64,000 nucleotides of DNA, from assembly GCF_001625015.1 (NCBI RefSeq), contig NZ_LVWJ02000014.1:2356001-2420000 (forward strand). Reading direction: 5' to 3'. The notes under the pieces are model-generated. The model had not been told where the DNA came from. It saw only the letters and a program-made list of their open reading frames with translations, and did no database searches. Shown in pieces: positions 26,411-35,143 of the stretch (position 1 is the first letter of the stretch; each line of letters opens with the position of its first letter). Origin of the DNA: Lewinella sp. 4G2 (lineage in GTDB: Bacteria > Bacteroidota > Bacteroidia > Chitinophagales > Saprospiraceae). The position numbers and the translations under genes were made by a program.

Positions 26411-29167
26411 ATGCAAAGATTTATATACCTAATTGCACTTTTGTTCCTCGCGTCAGTTGCGCTTGATGCTCAGAACCAAAGTTTCTCCGGCTACATCGAA
26501 GCCGGCGATCGCGCCATGCAGAAGGACGATCACTATAATGCCTACCGACTCTACTCAATCGCTGCAGAAGATGAGTGGGATGGATCCGCTGGCCGCAAGG
26601 ACCGGCTTTCCGAGGTTTACTACAAAGCAGGTGTAGCCGCTTACAAAACGGCTGCCTACGAACAGGGGCAGATGTTCCTGATGAAGTTTGATTCTACTTC
26701 AAACAAGGGAGACTACCCACTGGCCAAGTACTACCTCGGTGCCAACCAGTTCCGCCAAGGATTCTACGACCAGGCCGTCGCTAGTTTCCAGACCTTCCTG
26801 GATATGCAACCTAGTGCGGATGCGAAAATGCGCATGGATGCCACCAAAAAGATTAAGGACTCCAACTGGGCCATCGACCAACTCGCCAAGGCGGAGGACA
26901 TGCAGATTCGCCACCTCGGCACGGATGTTAACTCTGATGACTCTGATGTCGCTTACACCCGTGGGCCAAACAATACCGTTTACTTCTCCTCCAATAAAAT
27001 GGAGTGGGACGGTGATAGTTTGACGCCAAACCGTACCATCAGTAAGATCTTCAAGCAGACGGGAACCGCTGGCATTCAGCCCCTCGCAGAAGGCATCAAC
27101 GTTGCGGACAAAAATGTTGCGCACACCGCCTTCACGAAAGACATGAAGATGGTGTACTACTCCGTCTGTGACTTCCGTGACTACGATCAACTCCGTTGTG
27201 ACTTGTATAAGGCTAACGTAGGTACGGACGGTAGCTGGACCAATGGCTCCATGCTGAAGATCAATCAAGCTGGCTACTACACCGGCCAGCCAAATGTTGG
27301 CGTCGATAAGAATACCGGCGATAGCTACCTCTTCTTTTCGTCCGACCGCCCCGGTGGTGTAGGAGGGCGCGACCTCTACCGTGCTAGCCTCAGCGCTGAC
27401 GGTACCGTCGGCACCCCCGAGAACTTACGGGACATCAACACGGAAGATGACGATGTCACGCCCTTCTGGCACGAAGGCCGCAACACCTTGTTCTTTGCTA
27501 CGGATGGTCGGTTCACCTTCGGTGGCCTCGACATTTACCGTGCTTCTCTTTCCGGCACCTCCTGGAGAGAACCCGTCAACCTCGGCTCTCCCATCAACTC
27601 CGCTGCTGACGACGCTTACTACGTACAGTACGACGAGACGGAACAGGCCTACATGGCCAGCCGCCGCCAAACTGGTGAAGCCATCTACTACGAAGATGCC
27701 AAAGAGGTATGTTGTTACGATATCTACGAGTTCACGCCTCCAACGGGCATCGAACTTAAAGTACTCACCTTCAACGACCTAACTAAGGAAGAACTCGAAG
27801 GTGTAACCGTAGCGCTATACGAGATGACTCCCGGTGGCCCCGTCCTCGTTGAAGAAATGACCAACCTCACCGGTAACGGTTTCGACTTCATCGTTGAGCC
27901 CGGTGGTAAGTACCAACTAAAGGCTACCAAGGATGGATTCACCACTGCCATGGATGAGTTTGATCTGAACAGCCCCGAGCTGGTGGACGAAACTTCCATC
28001 GAGCGGATGATGTACCTCGCACCGGCAGTCAAATTGGATGTATTCACCTTCAATAACGTCGATGAGCAGCCGCTACCCGGATCTACCATCAAGTTGTACG
28101 AAATGGCAGATAACGGAGCGCTCACCCTCATTGATGAGGTAACCAACACCGGCGGTAACGACAGCCACTTCGAACTGGAGATCGGTAAACGCTACAAGGT
28201 GGAGGGCATGAAAGCCGGATTCGGCGAAGCTTCTACGGAAGTTGATCTCCGTGACTACGATGCCAACAGCGGTTCAACGACCATCCGTAGAGATCTGTAC
28301 TTAGGGCAACAGCTCGAAATTCGGGTCATCGATGGTATTACTAAAGAGCCACTCTCCAATGCCGCCATTCGCTTAGTGAAGCGCAGCGGTAAATTGGTTG
28401 GAGAAGACGTCAACCCCAATGGTAACGACTTCTACTACACCGTGAATCTGGACGAACCCTTCTACCTAAACACTACCCGCGACGGTTACTTCCCCCGTCG
28501 GGATACGCTGACCTTTACACAGCAAGATCTGATCGATGGTGGTGGTAAACTAGTGTTCATCGTTCCACTCTTCCCAGATGACCCCGCTAAGTTCCTTCCG
28601 TTTGAAGTGTATTTCGACAATGACTTCCCGGATCCAGACGCCTACAGTTCCAGAACGCGCCGCAACTACGAGCAGACCTACTACCCTTACCTCGACCGCC
28701 AGCCCGTATTCCGGGAAAAGGCATCTGAGGGAATGGACAACCAGCAAGCTTTCTTGACGCGTAATAAGATCGACCAATTCTTCGATACGGAGGTTCGTGC
28801 TGGTTGGACTGAATTAACCAACTTCAGTGACGCACTGATCGCTTACCTGGAGCGTGGCAACACTTTCAATCTTGAACTGGCAGGCTTCGCTAGCCCCCGC
28901 GCCCCGACGGAATACAACCGCCGTTTGAGTGCACGCCGTAATATGTCTCTCGAAAAATTCTTCCGCGCTTACCGTGGAGGCGTGCTGGGTGGCTACCTGG
29001 ATAGCAAGCAACTGACCCTTTCCGAGACCGCGTTTGGTGAAACTACCGCGAAACTCGAAAAGATCTACGAGCGCATCGACCGTGAACGTGAATCAATCTA
29101 CAGCACCGAAGCATCGCTTGAGCGCCGTGTAGAATTGCGTAAGCCATTGTCCACGTCCAAGAAATAA
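26411..29167 (+). CDS. PorE-like OmpA-family protein with TPR, beta-propeller and repeated CRD modules
   Basis: A 918-residue secreted protein. Modules in order: signal peptide; TPR-like helices (about 20-180); PD40/WD40 beta-propeller (about 185-440, with YFSSNKMEWDGDS and FFSSDRPGGVGGRDLYRASL); three carboxypeptidase-regulatory-like beta repeats of about 95 residues starting near 448, 538 and 633 (each with a V-x-L-Y-E-M or similar strand); and a C-terminal OmpA-like peptidoglycan-binding domain (about 728-910). This architecture matches PorE of the type IX secretion system, though it has three beta modules. It lies 27 bp after the porP-like gene and likely links the outer membrane complex to peptidoglycan. 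Confidence 0.85.
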   Translation: MQRFIYLIALLFLASVALDAQNQSFSGYIEAGDRAMQKDDHYNAYRLYSIAAEDEWDGSAGRKDRLSEVYYKAGVAAYKTAAYEQGQMFLMKFDSTSNKGDYPLAKYYLGANQFRQGFYDQAVASFQTFLDMQPSADAKMRMDATKKIKDSNWAIDQLAKAEDMQIRHLGTDVNSDDSDVAYTRGPNNTVYFSSNKMEWDGDSLTPNRTISKIFKQTGTAGIQPLAEGINVADKNVAHTAFTKDMKMVYYSVCDFRDYDQLRCDLYKANVGTDGSWTNGSMLKINQAGYYTGQPNVGVDKNTGDSYLFFSSDRPGGVGGRDLYRASLSADGTVGTPENLRDINTEDDDVTPFWHEGRNTLFFATDGRFTFGGLDIYRASLSGTSWREPVNLGSPINSAADDAYYVQYDETEQAYMASRRQTGEAIYYEDAKEVCCYDIYEFTPPTGIELKVLTFNDLTKEELEGVTVALYEMTPGGPVLVEEMTNLTGNGFDFIVEPGGKYQLKATKDGFTTAMDEFDLNSPELVDETSIERMMYLAPAVKLDVFTFNNVDEQPLPGSTIKLYEMADNGALTLIDEVTNTGGNDSHFELEIGKRYKVEGMKAGFGEASTEVDLRDYDANSGSTTIRRDLYLGQQLEIRVIDGITKEPLSNAAIRLVKRSGKLVGEDVNPNGNDFYYTVNLDEPFYLNTTRDGYFPRRDTLTFTQQDLIDGGGKLVFIVPLFPDDPAKFLPFEVYFDNDFPDPDAYSSRTRRNYEQTYYPYLDRQPVFREKASEGMDNQQAFLTRNKIDQFFDTEVRAGWTELTNFSDALIAYLERGNTFNLELAGFASPRAPTEYNRRLSARRNMSLEKFFRAYRGGVLGGYLDSKQLTLSETAFGETTAKLEKIYERIDRERESIYSTEASLERRVELRKPLSTSKK

Positions 29168-29197
29168 TCTCCTCAGCGACTTTTAAAGTATTCTACC

Positions 29198-32100
29198 GTG
29201 AAAACAATTCTAAATCAACGCTTCTCCGCTGTGGCAGGTAATCTTTTTACCCTGGCTTTAGTGGCACTGGCATTTTCTTTCTCTATTAACCTCTCTGCTG
29301 CCGGCATCCGGGACGTTGCGCCTACGGCCGCTGATGCTCCGGTGATGCTCGAGGCAGAGAACGATGACCTAGGCAATTTCGCCTCTTTTGACTCCGAGCC
29401 GTTCAATCGTCTCGTAGCCACCATCACTAATCCCGGAGAAACCCTCTTTATGGGCCTCTCTGCAGAAGCCAACCGGGATGGTGATTTTTACACCACGCTT
29501 TCCGTATCGCGTTACCGCTTCCGCGTTCGCCGCATCAACGATGATGGCACACTGACTGTTGTACACGGTCCTTTCACCGTGGATAACAACAACGCCAACG
29601 TTAATGATTGGGCGGGTGCCGAATACGGTGTCTACGCAACTGATGCGATGCAGAATGGTGAATCTATCTACGCATTTACCCCAACGGAAGCTGGTGACTA
29701 CTCCATCGAATTTAGTGACCTTCCCCCTGACGTCAACGGTCGCCTCTTGATCCCATTCTGGGACTTCACGGTAGCCGACGCAGGTGGTGCCGCTATTGAT
29801 GGCCGTGTTTGGTCACGTAGCTGGTCCTTCCGTACCCCACCAATTAATGGGGAAGACCTACCACTCTGTGAATTCGACCGCCCCTTCAACGGTGATCTCT
29901 ACTCCTACACGGATGACGGGTTCGTATCCCGGATCGACTTTACCAATTCTGGATTCATCGGTTTGTCCTTTGACGTTGCCTTCAACGCTACTGGCCCCGG
30001 TACTTCTGGCGATCTCGCTGCGGACCGGATGTCCGTACCCGGTGTCAATGCTACTGGCCAGGCTGCTCGCTTCCCCATCTTCCTTACGCTTCCCGACGAG
30101 GCAGCGTTCCCAAGTGGAGAATGTGGAACGGTGACGGTTGCTGACCAATTCAGCTGTAACGGCCCCGATGAGTTCTGTCTTGACGTTAGTGTGTCCAATC
30201 CTGGGCAAGCTGACGTAATCCTTGACTTCGACGGTAACGGCATGTTCGACGAGGGAAGCAACGATGTACTTCTAGTATTTGAATTCACGGAGGACAACTT
30301 AATGGCTTGTATCCCTTGGGATGGTCTGCGTGGTGACGGTACTCCCGCAACGGATGTAGACACTGTCGATATCTTGGTGAACTACTCGCAGGGTGTCCAG
30401 CACTGGGCTGTATTCGACGTAGAATTCATGAGCAATGGCTTCTGTGTAGAAACCGTCCGCCCAGCTTGTGCGGCCACCGCAAACAACATCCTTTACTGGG
30501 ATGATCGCGACATCACGGAAGATCCGGGAACCGGTGCACCAAAAGACGCCCGTAACGGCGCCGTTTGTGACGAGACACCACGCTCGTGGGACTTCTTTGA
30601 AATCGCTGCCGGTCAAAACTGTCGGAACTTCCAGGATGATGAGACCGTCGGTTATGGCGATAAGAATACGCTTAATACCTACTGGTTTGCTAATACTACC
30701 GTCGAGTTCAGAGCCCGCGTACCCGTCGTATCCGTTCGGATCGAAGGTGAGTTGCAAATTTGTGAAGGAGGTGAGACGACGCTTACTGCGATTGACGAAT
30801 CCACTGCAGGAATTGTTTCTTACGCCTGGACGGGACCCGGGATCACTGGTGCCGTTACGGAATCAGTGGTGGTGACCGAGCCAGGTGAGTTCTGCGTCAC
30901 GGTTGTCAGCGACAATGGTTGTTCCAATACTGTCTGTGTCACCGTGGAGGTTATCGACTTTGACGTGACTGGCTTCCCCGACGATCTGTTCATCTGTTTC
31001 GGTGAATCCATTCAGTTTGACCAAGCTGGTTCTGAGGACCTCAACTACAGCTGGTCACCCACCACGGGCATCGATGATCCTAACTCAAATGACCCAACAT
31101 TCTCTCCGGAAGTAACTACGGAGTACATCGTAACAATCTCCAACAACGGAGGGTGTGAGGCAATGGACACCGTACTCGTGACCGTATCTCCAGAGATCGG
31201 CCTTGAAGTTAACGGTGGCGGCCCCATCTGTGAAGCAACCGCTACGGTAACGGCTACCACGGTCAATACGACTACCATTGAACTACTGGATGCTGACGGC
31301 AACGTCATTAACACGATGAGTGGTACCAATGCCAGCTTCGAAGTAAACGTAAGCGGAGCTACGGACTACACCATCCGTGCCACTAACGCGGACAATTGTA
31401 CCGAAGAGATCGACTTTGACGTCACCGGCGGACCCGTTGACATCAGCCTCCCCGATACGATTATCTCCTGTCTCAGCCAGGACCTCGAGCTATCAGTAGA
31501 GAACCTTGACCCTAACGATGTCCTGACTTACAGTTGGACCCCCGCCGACATCTTTGCTGCGGGTACCGAAACGACGGCTAACCCCGAATTTGTCGGTGAT
31601 GCCGGTATTTACGATGTAACGCTAGTTGCTACCAATCAATTCGGCTGTGATACCGAAGAAATGGTTACCCTGATCGTGATTGACGAAGACGATGCACTCA
31701 GCTTCACTTCCGAAACCGACTGTGATGGTTTGACGGTGAACTTCACCAATACCAGTACCGTAGATTTCGGTTACCTCTGGTTGTTTGGTGACGGCAGTTT
31801 CAGCCGCGAAGCGAACCCAACCTACACTTACTCTTCCGTTGGAACCTTCGAAGTAACCCTCACACTCTTCATCGACCAGGAGTGCGTTAGCGAGTTTACC
31901 ACTACGGTAACTACCGTAGAAGACCCACTCGTGCCGGAGTTCACGGCTGATCTGAATAACTGCGACGGTACCTCTGCTACTTTAGACTTCACCGACCAGA
32001 CTACTAACCTGACTGGTGGAGATCTTAGCTACAGCTGGACTTTCACCGGAGGTACGCCAACCACCTCTACGGATGCCAACCCCTCACTTACCGTGACGGA

Positions 32101-33817
32101 ATCCGGAACGGTAACGGCCACATTGGTCGTAAATACTTCCAACGGTTGTTCCGATGAAATTATGCGTACGGTTACCGTAGAGCTTAACGAACTCGAGCTT
32201 ACCGACGTGACCATCTGTCCGGGAGAAAGCACCGAGCTCAATCCCGGTGGAGAAGGTGATGGCCGGACCTACACCTGGTCACCATCTCCTGATTTCGACC
32301 CTAGTGAGAATAACCCAACTACTTCTGTGGCTGGTATCTACTCCGTAACCGTTACGTCCAACAATGCGGACTTCAACTGTGAAACGGAAACGACCGTAGA
32401 GGTAGTCATTGCCGATAGCATCAGCCTAATCATTAATGGTCCCGACGGCCCCCTTACCGGCCCAAATGCGCCTGACCCAGGCACTGGTGGCGGTGGTACC
32501 GGTGGCGGCGGAACCGGCGGCGGTGGCGGAACCGGTGGTACACCTGGCATCGTAATCCCCACGGTACAAACCTGTGGTGAAGACGTTGAACTGACGGTAG
32601 ACCTTAGCGATAACGGAGACAATACCATCACCGTTACCTACACGGACATCAATGGTAACCCAATTGGCGATGGCACCGGAATCACCCTTACTCCTAACGG
32701 TGTTGATACGGTCATCGTTACGGGTACTAACCAGTTCGGTTGTACGACGATGGACACCATCGCGATCCAGAACAACCAAGTGGACGCTGCCATCGACGCT
32801 GATTTGGCGGGCATCGCTATCTGTGGCGGTACGGATACATCGCTCACGGTAGTCAACAACCGTGAAGGTGACGAATTGACTTACGCCTGGGAGGCCAACG
32901 ATATCATCAACGGCCCACTGAATGAGGCTACAGTTATGATCACCACCCCCGCTGAAGGTTCAGTGGACCTCATGGTAGAAGTGACTAACCAGTTTGGTTG
33001 TGATACCACCATCACGGTTACCATCGCTGCGCAATCTCCCCCAACGCTCGTACTTAACGAGGTTAATGCCTGTGCGGGAGATGATGCTCCGCAGATTATT
33101 GCCGAAGGATTTGATAGCAATCTAGATTACACGTTTGAGCCAGCAGGTTCAGTCATGTTCGACGGTGAAGGCCGTCCAATCTTCGTCGGCACGGAAGACC
33201 AGACCATTACCGTCACCGCTACTGACCCTGAGACAGGATGTTCAACTACCGAAACGACGACGGCTACCTACCGTGATCTGAGCGGCCTCGGTGGCACAGC
33301 CGAACCTGACATGATCATTCTGGGCGAAACCTCTACGTTGACCGTTACCGGATGTGACGACTGTGATTACGACTGGACTATTCCTAACGGAAGTATTGAT
33401 CCCGATGACGGATCAACCGTAGTTGCCACTCCGGATGCACCCGGTGACTTTGTTTACATGGTGGATGTATCCTCCAATGGGTGTACTGAAGTGGTAGAAA
33501 TTGCCCTTCTCGTCGAAGATCCCGTTTGTGATGTAGACCGCGTATTCGTACCGAATGCCTTCTCACCAAACGGGGATAACATCAATGATGAGCTTCGGGT
33601 ACGCTCCAACTTCGGTGAGCGCCTCACTGAGTTCCGCTGGATCATCCACGACCGGTGGGGACAGGAAGTCTACGCTAGCGATTCCTTCCTGGAAAGCTGG
33701 GATGGTACGACGGACGGCGACCGGCTGGAGCCCGATGTTTACGGCTACTGGCTGCGCGTAGTTTGCCCGACGGGTGAAGAGCTCATCCAGCAGGGTAACA
33801 TCACGATCCTGCGTTAA
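29198..33817 (+). CDS. Giant secreted adhesin with PKD-like domains and type B (CHU_C) sorting domain
   Basis: A 1539-residue secreted protein. A signal peptide ends near SINLSAAG. Many Ig-like/PKD beta domains follow, the clearest near residue 833 onward (YLWLFGDGSFSREANPTY) and the next near 930. A glycine/threonine-rich linker of about 25 residues lies near 1093-1117. The C-terminus from about 1449 (VFVPNAFSPNGDNINDEL ... DRWGQEVYASDSF) is the gliding-motility-associated type B sorting domain, directing export by the type IX system and surface attachment. It is the likely cargo of the porP-like and PorE-like genes before it and ends in a strong terminator. Confidence 0.93.
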   Translation: MKTILNQRFSAVAGNLFTLALVALAFSFSINLSAAGIRDVAPTAADAPVMLEAENDDLGNFASFDSEPFNRLVATITNPGETLFMGLSAEANRDGDFYTTLSVSRYRFRVRRINDDGTLTVVHGPFTVDNNNANVNDWAGAEYGVYATDAMQNGESIYAFTPTEAGDYSIEFSDLPPDVNGRLLIPFWDFTVADAGGAAIDGRVWSRSWSFRTPPINGEDLPLCEFDRPFNGDLYSYTDDGFVSRIDFTNSGFIGLSFDVAFNATGPGTSGDLAADRMSVPGVNATGQAARFPIFLTLPDEAAFPSGECGTVTVADQFSCNGPDEFCLDVSVSNPGQADVILDFDGNGMFDEGSNDVLLVFEFTEDNLMACIPWDGLRGDGTPATDVDTVDILVNYSQGVQHWAVFDVEFMSNGFCVETVRPACAATANNILYWDDRDITEDPGTGAPKDARNGAVCDETPRSWDFFEIAAGQNCRNFQDDETVGYGDKNTLNTYWFANTTVEFRARVPVVSVRIEGELQICEGGETTLTAIDESTAGIVSYAWTGPGITGAVTESVVVTEPGEFCVTVVSDNGCSNTVCVTVEVIDFDVTGFPDDLFICFGESIQFDQAGSEDLNYSWSPTTGIDDPNSNDPTFSPEVTTEYIVTISNNGGCEAMDTVLVTVSPEIGLEVNGGGPICEATATVTATTVNTTTIELLDADGNVINTMSGTNASFEVNVSGATDYTIRATNADNCTEEIDFDVTGGPVDISLPDTIISCLSQDLELSVENLDPNDVLTYSWTPADIFAAGTETTANPEFVGDAGIYDVTLVATNQFGCDTEEMVTLIVIDEDDALSFTSETDCDGLTVNFTNTSTVDFGYLWLFGDGSFSREANPTYTYSSVGTFEVTLTLFIDQECVSEFTTTVTTVEDPLVPEFTADLNNCDGTSATLDFTDQTTNLTGGDLSYSWTFTGGTPTTSTDANPSLTVTESGTVTATLVVNTSNGCSDEIMRTVTVELNELELTDVTICPGESTELNPGGEGDGRTYTWSPSPDFDPSENNPTTSVAGIYSVTVTSNNADFNCETETTVEVVIADSISLIINGPDGPLTGPNAPDPGTGGGGTGGGGTGGGGGTGGTPGIVIPTVQTCGEDVELTVDLSDNGDNTITVTYTDINGNPIGDGTGITLTPNGVDTVIVTGTNQFGCTTMDTIAIQNNQVDAAIDADLAGIAICGGTDTSLTVVNNREGDELTYAWEANDIINGPLNEATVMITTPAEGSVDLMVEVTNQFGCDTTITVTIAAQSPPTLVLNEVNACAGDDAPQIIAEGFDSNLDYTFEPAGSVMFDGEGRPIFVGTEDQTITVTATDPETGCSTTETTTATYRDLSGLGGTAEPDMIILGETSTLTVTGCDDCDYDWTIPNGSIDPDDGSTVVATPDAPGDFVYMVDVSSNGCTEVVEIALLVEDPVCDVDRVFVPNAFSPNGDNINDELRVRSNFGERLTEFRWIIHDRWGQEVYASDSFLESWDGTTDGDRLEPDVYGYWLRVVCPTGEELIQQGNITILR

Positions 33818-33838
33818 GCGATCAGACCCCCGCGCTTG

Positions 33839-33878
33839 AATCCGCCGTCCAATGATTTGGGCGGCGGATTTTAGTTTT
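33839..33878 (+). terminator. Intrinsic terminator of the type IX secretion operon
   Basis: AATCCGCCG pairs with CGGCGGATT, with an inner CCAA/TTGG stem and a T-rich tail. It ends the three-gene operon. Confidence 0.85.
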
Positions 33879-33918
33879 AGCTCGTTCATTGGTTAACGGT
33901 TCGTCTTCCATTTGGCCT

Positions 33919-33935
33919 GCACCTGCGGCAGCGCC
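33919..33935 (+). repeat. Core motif of the dispersed element
   Basis: Exact GCACCTGCGGCAGCGCC in the spacer between the adhesin operon and corA. The bases that follow (ACTCAATTATTCGCGCGC) diverge from the long element. Confidence 0.7.
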
Positions 33936-34038
33936 ACTCAATTATTCGCGCGCTTATTGGGATATACACACCACTTTGATTTGTCCCGCCTAAGAAAATG
34001 CGAGTGACACCAGAGTGCTTACATAGTTGGCTAGCGAC

Positions 34039-34046
34039 TATCTTTG
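34039..34046 (+). promoter_or_regulatory. -7 box of corA promoter
   Basis: TATCTTTG is a perfect TAnnTTTG box 25 bp before the corA ATG. No good TTTG is found at the expected -33 position. Confidence 0.45.
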
Positions 34047-34071
34047 CCACCCATTACCAAAATCCTCTTCC

Positions 34072-35037
34072 ATGATCAGCTACTACGCCTACCGGGGCAC
34101 GCGTTTGGAAGAAGTGCCGGCGCTGGAAAACGACTGTTGGGTACACCTCTGCCCGCCCTTTGCACCGGATGAACTCAAAGGGGTCGCCGAGCGCCACGAG
34201 CTACCGATTGACTTCCTCACGGACCCACTGGATATTGACGAACGCTCACGTTACGAACGGGAGGAAGAGAATCGCCTGATCGTAGTGAATACCCCCGTTT
34301 TGTCCCGGGAAGAGCAGTCAGAAGAATCAAATGAAGGCATTTACGTGACGGTACCACTCGGTATCATTCTCACCGGTGGCTATCTGATCACGATTACCAG
34401 TACCGAAGTGCATCCTGTCCTGCGGCTCTTTACGGATAACAAGCTTAAGAACATCGACCCCGCTGACCAGGCAAAGTTCGTACTGCGCATTCTGGAGAAT
34501 ACGGTTTACCGGTATTTGACCTGCCTGAAGCGGCTCAACGTAAAGCGCAATCTGATCGAGCAGGAACTGTACGAAAGCAGCCGAAATCGGGAACTTAAGC
34601 AACTCCTCAGTATTGAAAAATCTCTGGTCTACTTCATCAACGCCCTCAACGGTAATGAACTACTGAAGGCTAAAATGAAACGTACGGATTTCTTGAGAAT
34701 CCGCCAGGACGAAGACCTGACGGACCTTTTTGAAGATATCGTGATTGACAATGGGCAGGCCCTGGAGATGGCGCACATCTACACCAATATCCTGAATGGC
34801 ACCATGGATGCTTACGGTTCCATTATCAGTAACAACCTGAATATTACCATTCAGCGGCTTACGCTAATCACCATTGTCTTGACCGTACCGATGGTAGTAG
34901 CCTCATTTTTTGGCATGAACGTCGCGGTACCATTCCAGGGGCAGAGCAACCTGCTGGCGTTCCTGGGCATCATTCTCATTTCTATCCTGCTGAGTTTCGG
35001 AGTCATCTACTACTTCCGCAGCAAGCGCATGTTCTAA
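34072..35037 (+). CDS. corA: CorA family magnesium/divalent cation transporter
   Basis: A 321-residue CorA protein. A large cytoplasmic domain (about 1-255) contains the long helix region KRLNVKRNLIEQELYESS. Two C-terminal membrane helices follow, the first ending in the selectivity motif GMN (FFGMNVAVP, near 281-283), then LLAFLGIILISILLSFGVIYYF and a basic tail KRMF. The ATG at MISYYAYRG is chosen over a TTG fifteen codons upstream; a TATCTTTG promoter box lies just before it and would exclude the longer form. Confidence 0.93.
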   Translation: MISYYAYRGTRLEEVPALENDCWVHLCPPFAPDELKGVAERHELPIDFLTDPLDIDERSRYEREEENRLIVVNTPVLSREEQSEESNEGIYVTVPLGIILTGGYLITITSTEVHPVLRLFTDNKLKNIDPADQAKFVLRILENTVYRYLTCLKRLNVKRNLIEQELYESSRNRELKQLLSIEKSLVYFINALNGNELLKAKMKRTDFLRIRQDEDLTDLFEDIVIDNGQALEMAHIYTNILNGTMDAYGSIISNNLNITIQRLTLITIVLTVPMVVASFFGMNVAVPFQGQSNLLAFLGIILISILLSFGVIYYFRSKRMF

Positions 35038-35041
35038 ACAT

Positions 35042-35058
35042 GGCGCTGCCGCGGGTGC
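35042..35058 (-). repeat. Core motif of the dispersed element
   Basis: On the minus strand GCACCCGCGGCAGCGCC, one base from the 17-bp consensus. It begins 4 bp after the corA stop codon. Confidence 0.65.
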
Positions 35059-35072
35059 AAAGTAATGGAGAT

Positions 35073-35106
35073 AAAAAAGGGCGACCGTCCACCAGGAACG
35101 GCCGCC
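35073..35106 (-). terminator. Intrinsic terminator of the DUF1800-DUF1501 operon
   Basis: On the minus strand GGCGGCCGTTCC pairs with GGACGGTCGCC, followed by CCTTTTTT. It lies 38 bp downstream of the DUF1501 stop. Confidence 0.8.
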
Positions 35107-35143
35107 TTCAGCAATTGGGAGTATGATGAATTAATACAAAATC

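Noticed and set aside
32460-32550. GGTGGC-rich repeat track, possible minisatellite
   Set aside because: It encodes the Gly/Thr linker of the adhesin in frame; slippage is possible but there is no sign of an intergenic repeat.
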